Origin: JBHJHK01 sp050330975
GTDB taxonomy: Bacteria > Pseudomonadota > Gammaproteobacteria > Competibacterales > Competibacteraceae
Length of the DNA: 5,622 bases
Direction of reading: 5' to 3'
NCBI GenBank assembly: GCA_050330975.1
Contig: JBHJHK010000273.1
Span: forward strand, 1 to 5,622
This document shows, in pieces, positions 1 to 4,925 of this stretch; position 1 is the first letter of the stretch; every line of letters starts with the position of its first letter. A program made the translations under genes and the position numbers. The notes beneath the pieces were generated by a model, which worked only from the letters and a program-made list of their open reading frames with translations, did no database searches and had not been told where the DNA came from.

Positions 1-168
1 GCCCACCTCGTTCTGGGAGCGGACAAACCCGGGGCCCACCCCCCCCCCCTGGGCCGGTTCGCACTGGGCGAACATGTCGGGGGGGGGGTTGGCCAGGTCG
101 CGGGTGGCCCGGGAGACCAAGAGGTACTCCTCTTCTATCCCAATGGTGAACGGCGGTTCAGACGCCAT
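1..168 (-). CDS. Carboxylate-amine ligase, GCS2/YbdK family (N-terminal 56 codons only)
   Basis: The reading frame runs from an ATG at 168 to the left edge without a stop. The visible protein begins MASEPPFTIGIEEEYLLV, the typical opening of the glutamate-cysteine ligase 2 (YbdK-like) family; the GIEEE segment (residues 10-14) belongs to the family's metal/ATP site. It continues to VRSQNEVG (residues 49-56), another conserved family stretch. Family members join an amino group to a carboxylate at the expense of ATP; many have only weak gamma-glutamylcysteine synthetase activity and their true substrates are unknown. The gene lies 84 bp downstream of the amidohydrolase on the same strand, an arrangement I recall from other proteobacteria. 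An 11-base C run (39-49) and a 10-base G run (79-88) lie inside the gene; the frame is intact through both, giving Gly-Gly-Gly and Pro-Pro-Pro. There is no strong Shine-Dalgarno sequence before the ATG. Most of the gene is outside the window, so the family call is secure but the substrate is not. Confidence 0.85.
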   Translation of the reverse strand, partial: MASEPPFTIGIEEEYLLVSRATRDLANPPPDMFAQCEPAQGGGVGPGFVRSQNEVG

Positions 169-208
169 GGCGAGGTACCCCGCGGAGTAGTGGCAAAGGA
201 GCTTGGGG

Positions 209-238
209 CGCCGCGGCCTCGGCTGGCATGGCGCGGCG
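209..238. repeat. GC-only inverted repeat in the 84-bp gap between the amidohydrolase and ligase genes
   Basis: CGCCGCG at 209-215 is the exact reverse complement of CGCGGCG at 232-238, separated by 16 bases. In the minus-strand transcript it would form a hairpin between the two cistrons. No T-run follows in the direction of transcription, so it does not look like an intrinsic terminator. A 7-bp GC palindrome in DNA this rich in GC may be chance. The rest of the gap (169-252) shows nothing recognisable. Confidence 0.2.
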
Positions 239-252
239 TCACCCCATGGGTA

Positions 253-1059
253 TCAGTGGTATTCCACCTGGTGGAGGGTGGCGTTGGACAACACCGCTTC
301 CAAGGCTTCCCCCACCACCTCCGCCCAGTGGGCGCAGCCCGCCTCGTCGGCGATCAAATCCTGGCGCAGCTCCAGGCACACGTGGGGCAGCCCGGCGGCG
401 GCAGCGTGGTGCTCCATGGTGAAGCCGGTCTCCCGCCCCGAGTAGGGTTCGTTGTCGCCGACGCACAAGTCGTCCCGCCGCTGCAGCCAGTGGAGGAGGG
501 GCTCGGCAATGCGCGGGTCGTGGTTCCACAACACCCCCACTTGCCAAGGACGCCGGAGGCCTTCGAACTCCGGGGTAAAGCTGTGGATTGCCACCAACGC
601 CGGGGCCGGACCCCGCTGGTGGAGCCTGGTCAAACACTGGCCCACGGCGTGGTGGTAGGGCCAGAACAACGCCTCGGTGCGCCATTCCACCTCTTCCGGG
701 GACAGCCCCTCGTTGCCGGGTACCGCGACCCCATCGCTCACCGGGAGAATGGAGGTGGGATCCCCGGGGGGACGGTTGAGGTCGATGACCAGCCGGGAAT
801 AGCTGGAGAACACCGCCGGGGCGTCTAGGCGCGCCATGAGGCGGCGGGTGACACAGGCGGCGCCGATATCCCAGCCGATGTGGCGCTCGGCCAGCAATTT
901 GGGGTCGAGGCCCAAATGCTGCAACCGCCTGGGCACCCGGTGTTGGGCGTGGTCGCATACCAACAACACAGGCGCCTGGCCGTCGGGGTTCTCCACGGCA
1001 ACCGGTGAGGGCTCGTCGGGGTCTAATAGGGGGTAGTCGGCGTTGATTGCGGGTTTCAT
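253..1059 (-). CDS. N-formylglutamate amidohydrolase family protein
   Basis: This 268-residue protein matches the N-formylglutamate amidohydrolase (FGase) family over its full length. Conserved segments in order are VLLVCDHAQHRVP (31-43), HIGWDIGA (60-67), SRLVIDLNR (88-96), AIHSFTPEF (157-165) and the C-terminal CLELRQDLI (228-236). The His, Asp and Glu residues in these blocks are candidates for the metal-binding and catalytic groups of this zinc-peptidase-like fold. The classical enzyme hydrolyses N-formyl-L-glutamate in histidine breakdown, but no hut gene is nearby. The neighbouring carboxylate-amine ligase instead suggests a role in making or trimming an amide-bonded metabolite; this is inference. 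It has no signal peptide and should be cytoplasmic. The ATG at 1059 lies 9 bp after the rfbB stop and has no Shine-Dalgarno sequence (CCCCT precedes it), so translation probably depends on coupling to rfbB or on a leaderless transcript. The family is sure; the substrate is unknown. Confidence 0.9.
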   Translation of the reverse strand: MKPAINADYPLLDPDEPSPVAVENPDGQAPVLLVCDHAQHRVPRRLQHLGLDPKLLAERHIGWDIGAACVTRRLMARLDAPAVFSSYSRLVIDLNRPPGDPTSILPVSDGVAVPGNEGLSPEEVEWRTEALFWPYHHAVGQCLTRLHQRGPAPALVAIHSFTPEFEGLRRPWQVGVLWNHDPRIAEPLLHWLQRRDDLCVGDNEPYSGRETGFTMEHHAAAAGLPHVCLELRQDLIADEAGCAHWAEVVGEALEAVLSNATLHQVEYH

Positions 1060-1073
1060 AGGGGAAAATTATA
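1060..1073 (-). promoter_or_regulatory. Possible internal -10 box giving a near-leaderless amidohydrolase transcript
   Basis: On the minus strand a perfect TATAAT (1073-1068) overlaps the rfbB stop codon. Eight bases (TTTCCCCT) separate it from the amidohydrolase ATG, so transcription would start at the ATG or one or two bases before it. No convincing -35 hexamer lies 16-18 bp upstream and there is no extended -10 TG in the right place. The box may be chance, although A/T-rich hexamers are scarce in this DNA. Confidence 0.25.
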
Positions 1074-2151
1074 GCCCACTGTCGAGGCCCAGTCGCTCGC
1101 CGCGGTAGACGCCGCTGCGCACCCGGCGCCACCAGGTCTCATGGGCCAAATACCAATCCAAGGTGCGGGCGAGACCCGCGGCAAAGGTGACCTGAGGCGC
1201 CCACCCCAGCTCCCCCTGGGCCTTGCGGCTGTCGATGGCGTAGCGCTGGTCGTGGCCGGGACGGTCGGCGACAAATTGAATCAACTGGTCGTGGGGGGCG
1301 TGGGGGCTGTGGGGAAAGCGTCGGTCGAGGAGCTCGCACAGCTCCCGGACCACGTCGATGTTGCGCCGCTCAGCGCCGCCGCCGATGCAGTATACCTCTC
1401 CCACCCGACCGCGGGTCGCCACGGCCAACAGCGCCGCCACGTGGTCCTCTACGTAGAGCCAATCGCGCATCTGCTCGCCGCGGCCGTAGACCGGCAGTGG
1501 TCGACCCTCTAGGGCGTTGAGGATCATCAACGGAATGAGCTTTTCGGGAAATTGGTAGGGGCCGTAGTTGTTGGAACAATTGCTGATCACCACCGGCAGG
1601 CCATAGGTGTGGTGCCAGGCCCGCACCAGGTGGTCGGCGGCGGCCTTGCTGGCGGAGTAGGGGGAGTTGGGTTTGTAGGGGCTTGCCTCGGAGAACGCCC
1701 CGGAAGGCCCCAGGCTGCCAAACACCTCATCGGTGGAAACGTGGTGAAAGCGAAACGCCGCGGCCTCGGGGGGGGGGAGGCCCTGCCAATGGGCCCGCAC
1801 CCGCTGGAGTAGGGTATAGGTGCCGTGGACATTGGTGGCGATAAACGCCCCGGGACCGTCGATGGAGCGGTCCACGTGGGACTCGGCGGCCAAATGCATG
1901 ACCAGGCTCGGGCGAAACTCGGCCAACAGGGCGTCTAGCGCCCCGCCGTCATTGATGTCGACTTGGGCGAAACGGTAGCGGGGGTGGCCCTCGACGACCG
2001 CCAGGGAGTCGAGGTTGCCGGCGTAGGTGAGGGCATCGACATTGAGCACCGACCACGAGGTGGCGGCGATGACGTGGCGCACCACGGCAGAGCCGATAAA
2101 GCCGGCACCACCGGTGACCATCAAACGCGCTGGGGGGGTATCGTCGGGCAA
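1069..2151 (-). CDS. rfbB: dTDP-glucose 4,6-dehydratase (RfbB/RmlB)
   Basis: This cytoplasmic, NAD-dependent extended short-chain dehydrogenase converts dTDP-glucose to dTDP-4-keto-6-deoxyglucose, the committed step towards dTDP-rhamnose and other deoxysugars of surface polysaccharides. Numbered from the start chosen here, it shows the Rossmann motif GGAGFIG (14-20), DALTYAGNL (39-47), AAESHVDRSIDGP (88-100), the catalytic TDE triad (140-142) and YSASK (165-169, the YxxxK pair), followed by SNNYGPYQFPEKLIPL. All key residues are present. The open frame reaches back to a GTG at 2220 (383 residues), but a TTG at 2151 is preferred: AGGA lies 8 bases before it and it gives 360 residues, close to the E. 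coli enzyme. The ATG at 2121 would cut into the first beta strand. No rfbA, rfbC or rfbD is visible; downstream lie the amidohydrolase and ligase, probably in the same operon. Function is very likely; the start is less certain. Confidence 0.92.
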   Translation of the reverse strand: MPDDTPPARLMVTGGAGFIGSAVVRHVIAATSWSVLNVDALTYAGNLDSLAVVEGHPRYRFAQVDINDGGALDALLAEFRPSLVMHLAAESHVDRSIDGPGAFIATNVHGTYTLLQRVRAHWQGLPPPEAAAFRFHHVSTDEVFGSLGPSGAFSEASPYKPNSPYSASKAAADHLVRAWHHTYGLPVVISNCSNNYGPYQFPEKLIPLMILNALEGRPLPVYGRGEQMRDWLYVEDHVAALLAVATRGRVGEVYCIGGGAERRNIDVVRELCELLDRRFPHSPHAPHDQLIQFVADRPGHDQRYAIDSRKAQGELGWAPQVTFAAGLARTLDWYLAHETWWRRVRSGVYRGERLGLDSGL

Positions 2152-2159
2152 GGGGACAG

Positions 2160-2163
2160 TCCT
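2160..2163 (-). promoter_or_regulatory. Shine-Dalgarno sequence favouring the TTG start of rfbB
   Basis: AGGA on the minus strand (2163-2160) lies 8 bases before the TTG at 2151. The upstream alternative GTG at 2220 has no purine-rich ribosome site. With the -10 box at 2253-2248, the TTG start would leave a leader of about 90 bases. Confidence 0.45.
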
Positions 2164-2227
2164 AAAAAAAGCCAAACGGGTTAATTGTGCCAGTCTAGAA
2201 CGGCTGGCGGTGATTTCCACCGACCAG

Positions 2228-2255
2228 TTGAGCTATAGTCTAACGCCATTATAGC
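2228..2255 (+). promoter_or_regulatory. Candidate sigma-70 promoter for the cyclic-nucleotide-binding protein/recQ pair
   Basis: TTGAGC (2228-2233) and TATAGC (2250-2255) are separated by 16 bp and would start transcription near 2262, about 11 bases before the ATG at 2273. Such a short leader leaves room only for a poor ribosome site (CAGGG at 2258-2262). A second -10-like hexamer, TATAGT (2234-2239), has no good -35 partner. Confidence 0.4.
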
Positions 2256-2256
2256 T
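2231..2256. repeat. Perfect 7-bp inverted repeat across the divergent promoters (candidate operator)
   Basis: AGCTATA (2231-2237) and TATAGCT (2250-2256) are exact reverse complements with a 12-bp spacer. The right arm contains most of the -10 boxes of both strands and the left arm overlaps the rightward -35. A dimeric regulator bound here would affect both promoters. The arms do not match the CRP (TGTGA/TCACA) or FNR (TTGAT/ATCAA) half-sites. Part of the symmetry may simply come from two facing -10 boxes. Confidence 0.4.
2248..2253 (-). promoter_or_regulatory. -10 box of the leftward (rfbB) promoter
   Basis: TATAAT, identical to the sigma-70 consensus, is read on the minus strand at 2253-2248, predicting a start near 2241. 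No clear -35 hexamer lies 16-18 bp upstream (the region overlaps the first codons of the divergent gene), so the promoter would be activator-dependent or weak. It overlaps the rightward -10 box, so the two promoters cannot be occupied independently. Confidence 0.4.
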
Positions 2257-2272
2257 GCAGGGCGCCTGGGCC

Positions 2273-2776
2273 ATGGACAGCATTTCCTCCTCGCGGCGCA
2301 CCCTCTTGGAGCAAGTTCCCATCTTCGGCGGTTTGAAACCCGCCACCCTGGAGTTGCTATTGCGCCACAGCCGCTCCGTGGTGCGCGAGTCCCAGGGGGT
2401 GTTTTTCCACCAAGGAGACCCCGCCACCAGTTTGTTTGTGGTAGAAGAAGGGGAAGTGGCCATCGTCAAGACTGAAGGCCACAACCGCTATCAACTGGCG
2501 CGCTTGGGGGTGGGGGCTTGTTTTGGCGAGATGGCGGCCATGGACATGGAGCCCCGCAGCGCCTCGGTGGTCGCCCTGGTGACCACCCGGGCCCTGGAAG
2601 TGCCCCTGGAGGCCCTCTACGAACTCTACCGCTTTGACCTCAAGCAATTCACCGTGATGCAAATGAACCTGGGGCGCGAGCTGAGCCGCCGACTGCGCCG
2701 CATCGACGACTATTTATTCCAACTGCACGTGGAGAGCCAGCATGGCGTCGGCCAAGGCGCTACCCGCGACGGATGA
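2273..2776 (+). CDS. Stand-alone cyclic-nucleotide-binding domain protein (no DNA-binding domain)
   Basis: This 167-residue cytoplasmic protein is essentially one cNMP-binding beta-roll with a C-terminal helix. The CRP-like opening LLEQVPIFGGLKPATLELL (11-29) leads into the roll (FFHQGDPATSLFVVEEGEVAIV, 44-65). The phosphate-binding cassette FGEMAAMDMEPRSASV (84-99) keeps Glu86, Arg95 and Ser96, which correspond to the CRP residues that grip cAMP, so it looks able to bind a nucleotide. A long helix (about 117-150) resembles the CRP dimerisation helix. The protein then ends where CRP/FNR proteins continue into their helix-turn-helix, so it is not a conventional transcription factor. The ATG at 2273 is the only reasonable start; an in-frame stop lies at 2252-2254. 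Its last 35 bp overlap recQ, so the two are probably co-translated. It may act through protein contact, perhaps with the helicase; this is inference. The ligand is unknown. Confidence 0.85.
   Translation: MDSISSSRRTLLEQVPIFGGLKPATLELLLRHSRSVVRESQGVFFHQGDPATSLFVVEEGEVAIVKTEGHNRYQLARLGVGACFGEMAAMDMEPRSASVVALVTTRALEVPLEALYELYRFDLKQFTVMQMNLGRELSRRLRRIDDYLFQLHVESQHGVGQGATRDG
2731..2734 (+). promoter_or_regulatory. Shine-Dalgarno sequence of recQ inside the upstream gene
   Basis: GGAG at 2731-2734 lies 7 bases before the ATG at 2742. It supports that start even though it makes recQ overlap the preceding gene by 35 bp in another frame, and it allows translational coupling. Confidence 0.65.
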
Positions 2777-4496
2777 GGCCCTCCATCTCCAGCGGTTGCT
2801 GCGGGAAGTCTTCGACCTCAACGCCTTTCGCCCCCACCAAGCCGAAGTGTGTCGCCAGGTGGTCAAAGGCTTTGATGTACTGCTGGTCATGCCCACCGGA
2901 GCCGGCAAATCGTTGTGTTACCAACTGCCCGGCCTGGCCCGGGGGGGGGCTACGTTGGTCATCTCCCCCCTCATCGCCCTCATGGAGGACCAAGTGGCCA
3001 AGCTCCAGGCCTTGGGGTTGCAGGCCGAGCGCATCCACTCCGGCCGCGACCGCCCCACCTCCCGCCAGGTGTGTGTGCGCTATTTGCAGGGGGAGTTGGA
3101 TTTTCTCTACGTGGCTCCCGAGCGCTTGGCCATTCCGGGATTTGTGGAGATGTTGGCCAAGCGGCGGTTGGCCTTGATCGCCGTGGACGAGGCCCACTGT
3201 ATCTCCCACTGGGGCCACGATTTTCGCCCGGAATACCGGCTCCTGGGTCAGCGCTTGCCCATGCTGCGCCCGGCACCGGTCATCGCCCTCACCGCCACGG
3301 CCACCCAACGGGTCCAAGACGACATCTTGCTCCAGTTGGACGCGCCCGCCGCCCGGCGCCACATCTACGGCTTTCGCCGGGACAATTTGGCGGTGGAGGT
3401 GGTAGAGGTCAGCCGCCCCCAGCGGGGGTTGGTGGTGGAGCGGCTGTTGGCCGACCCCGCCCGGTTGCCGGCCATCGTCTACGCCCCCTCCCGGCGGGAG
3501 GCCGAAGAGCTGGGTCAGAGCCTGGCCCGCCGCCACCGGGCCAGCGCCTACCACGCCGGCCTAGAGCCCGCGGCCCGGGAGGCCATTCAGCTCCAGTTCC
3601 AAAGGGGGGAACTGGACGCGGTGGTGGCCACCATCGCCTTTGGCATGGGGGTGGACAAGGCCGATATTCGCACGGTGATCCACACCGCGTTGCCGGGGAG
3701 TGTGGAGGGTTACTACCAAGAGATCGGCCGAGCTGGCCGGGATGGGGCACCCGCCCGGGCGGTGTTGCTCTACTCCTACGCCGACCGCCGCACCCACGAG
3801 TACTTCCACCGCCAAAACTACCCCGACCTCCACCAGTTACAGGCCCTCCACAAAGCCCTCAACCAAGATCCCCAACCCATGGATTTGGTGCGGGATTATT
3901 TGGCCATGGAGGAGGGGGTTTTCGAGCGGGCATTGGAGAAGCTCTGCGTCCACGGTGCCGCCGTCCGCGACCTGGACGGCTATCTGGTGCGGGGGGAAGC
4001 AGACGATTGGCCCACGGCCTACCAACACCAGGCCAACCACAGCCAGGCCCAGCTCGACGAGATGTTCAGTTTTGCCGAGGGCGGCGGTTGTCGCATGGTG
4101 CAGTTGGTGCGCTATTTTCAAGACAAAGAAGACGACGGCCAACCCTGTGGGATGTGCGACCACTGCGCCCCCGAGGCCTGTGGTGCCAGGCGGCGGCGGG
4201 CCTTGAGTGATCGGGAACAACGGGTGGTGGCCTGCCTCATCCGGGTCCTCAAGCACCGCGACGGCCAGGCGGCGGGGCGCCTCCACTCCAGTGTGGAAGA
4301 TGAGATCGAAGTGGACCGCCGCACCTTTGAGCGCCTGTTGAGCCACTTGGCCCAGACGGGGTGGCTGCGGGTTGTCGAGGCGGAATTCGAAAAACAGGGC
4401 CGCACCATCCCCTATCGCCGAGTCTATTTGACCCCCAAGGCCAAAGAAGAAGACATCAATCCCGCGGCGTTGGCGGTGGTGGAGGCGTTGGGTTAG
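2742..4496 (+). CDS. recQ: RecQ-family ATP-dependent 3'-5' DNA helicase, variant without HRDC
   Basis: RecQ helicases unwind forked, recombining or damaged DNA in the cytoplasm, using ATP. Motifs in order: motif 0 FRPHQ (29-33), Walker A MPTGAGKSLCYQLP (50-63), motif Ia SPLIALMEDQ (75-84), motif II with the RecQ aromatic loop VDEAHCISHWGHDFRPEY (148-165), motif III ALTATATQ (182-189), motif IV IVYAPSRREAEELG (245-258), motif V VVATIAFGMGVDKADIR (294-310) and motif VI YYQEIGRAGRDG (324-335). Zinc ligands are Cys450, Cys469, Cys472 and Cys475. About 115 residues separate motif VI from Cys450, roughly 65 more than in E. coli RecQ; part (about 359-418) reads like an extra small helical or winged-helix unit. 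After the cysteines a winged-helix-like segment (about 486-566) closes the 584-residue protein, and no HRDC domain is recognisable. The start rests on GGAG at 2731. It overlaps the cyclic-nucleotide protein at its 5' end and cueR, convergently, at its 3' end. The family call is near certain; orthology to E. coli RecQ is not. Confidence 0.93.
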   Translation: MASAKALPATDEALHLQRLLREVFDLNAFRPHQAEVCRQVVKGFDVLLVMPTGAGKSLCYQLPGLARGGATLVISPLIALMEDQVAKLQALGLQAERIHSGRDRPTSRQVCVRYLQGELDFLYVAPERLAIPGFVEMLAKRRLALIAVDEAHCISHWGHDFRPEYRLLGQRLPMLRPAPVIALTATATQRVQDDILLQLDAPAARRHIYGFRRDNLAVEVVEVSRPQRGLVVERLLADPARLPAIVYAPSRREAEELGQSLARRHRASAYHAGLEPAAREAIQLQFQRGELDAVVATIAFGMGVDKADIRTVIHTALPGSVEGYYQEIGRAGRDGAPARAVLLYSYADRRTHEYFHRQNYPDLHQLQALHKALNQDPQPMDLVRDYLAMEEGVFERALEKLCVHGAAVRDLDGYLVRGEADDWPTAYQHQANHSQAQLDEMFSFAEGGGCRMVQLVRYFQDKEDDGQPCGMCDHCAPEACGARRRRALSDREQRVVACLIRVLKHRDGQAAGRLHSSVEDEIEVDRRTFERLLSHLAQTGWLRVVEAEFEKQGRTIPYRRVYLTPKAKEEDINPAALAVVEALG

Positions 4497-4884
4497 GTTC
4501 GCCCGCCAAATCGTCCAAAATGGGGCAACTGGAGCGCTCGTTTCCCTGGCACTGGTCGGCCAACCGCTCCAGGGTCCCCACCATGGCCTCCAGTTCCTGA
4601 ATCTTGGCCTTGAGGGCGGTGATGTGTTCCAGCGCCAGGGCCTTGACGTCGGCGCTAGCCCGTTCTTGGTCCTGCCACAGCGCCAACAGCTGGCCGATGG
4701 CGGTGGTGGAAAAGCCCAACTCCCGGGCGTGGCGGATAAAGCGCAGGGTGTGGATGTCGTCGCGATGGTAGCGGCGATAACCCGCGCTGGAGCGCTCGAC
4801 GGGAGTCATGAGGCCGATTTGCTCGTAGTAGCGGATCATCTTGGCCGAGACCCCCGAGGCCTTGGCTGCCTGGCCGATGTTCAT
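4456..4884 (-). CDS. cueR: CueR, Cu(I)-responsive MerR-family transcriptional regulator
   Basis: This dimeric DNA-twisting activator senses cytoplasmic Cu(I) and switches on copper efflux genes such as copA. The 142-residue product has the MerR winged helix-turn-helix at the start (MNIGQAAKASGVSAKMIRYYEQIGL, with residues 1-20 followed by EQIGL), then GYRRYHRDDI (35-44), a long dimerisation helix and the metal loop. Cys112 and Cys120, spaced C-x7-C, and Ser77 in SADVK fall at the same positions as the Cu(I)-site residues of E. coli CueR, which separates it from +2-metal sensors such as ZntR. The start at 4884 fits the family; an in-frame TTG at 4917 would add 11 residues and overlap the copA stop. 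It follows copA by 29 bp, probably as one operon. After the conserved CPILDDLAG comes a proline-rich tail (129-142) encoded opposite the end of recQ. Its DNA target, normally in the copA promoter, lies outside the window. Confidence 0.93.
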   Translation of the reverse strand: MNIGQAAKASGVSAKMIRYYEQIGLMTPVERSSAGYRRYHRDDIHTLRFIRHARELGFSTTAIGQLLALWQDQERASADVKALALEHITALKAKIQELEAMVGTLERLADQCQGNERSSCPILDDLAGEPNPTPPPPPTPRD

Positions 4885-4895
4885 GGCTTCCGACC

Positions 4896-4925
4896 CCCTC
4901 AAGCCCTTTGCCCTCAAGCCCTTTG
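4896..4925. repeat. Perfect 15-bp tandem duplication at the copA/cueR junction
   Basis: The 15-base unit CCCTCAAGCCCTTTG occurs at 4896-4910 and again at 4911-4925 without a mismatch. Read on the minus strand, the first copy carries the last codons and stop of copA (4916-4914), and the second, just before cueR, adds another GCTTGAGGG. The purine run of the second copy lies about 11-15 bases before the cueR ATG and could contribute to ribosome binding. The unit length is a multiple of three, so the duplication does not shift the upstream open frame of cueR. Confidence 0.85.

Noticed and set aside
39..49. Suspected frameshift in the partial ligase gene at the 11-base C run
   Set aside because: Careful counting keeps the frame: Gly-Gly-Gly is followed by VGPGFVRSQNEVG, the expected family sequence.
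190..828. Long plus-strand open frame of 212 codons opposite the amidohydrolase gene
   Set aside because: It is the antisense of a clear FGase-family gene, has no recognisable domain, and such shadow frames are expected in DNA this rich in GC.
2273..2776. CRP/FNR transcription factor that regulates its own divergent promoter
   Set aside because: The protein ends after the dimerisation helix and has no helix-turn-helix, and the nearby inverted repeat is unlike CRP or FNR sites.
2915..4210. 431-codon plus-strand frame and several long minus-strand frames within recQ
   Set aside because: They are out-of-frame readings of recQ, full of Pro/Gly/Arg low-complexity sequence, while the recQ frame carries every helicase motif.
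2273..4496. CBASS-, Pycsar- or other cyclic-nucleotide anti-phage cassette
   Set aside because: No nucleotide cyclase, CD-NTase, nuclease or membrane effector is visible; a cNMP domain plus RecQ alone does not meet any known defence-system definition.
4456..4560. Intrinsic terminator between the convergent recQ and cueR genes
   Set aside because: No stem-loop followed by a T-run was found on either strand; the genes overlap, leaving no intergenic space.
4885..4913. Separate cueR promoter or CueR operator in the copA-cueR gap
   Set aside because: TTGAGG hexamers occur in the tandem repeat, but no -10 box lies at a suitable distance and no dyad with the 19-bp spacer of MerR-type promoters is present.
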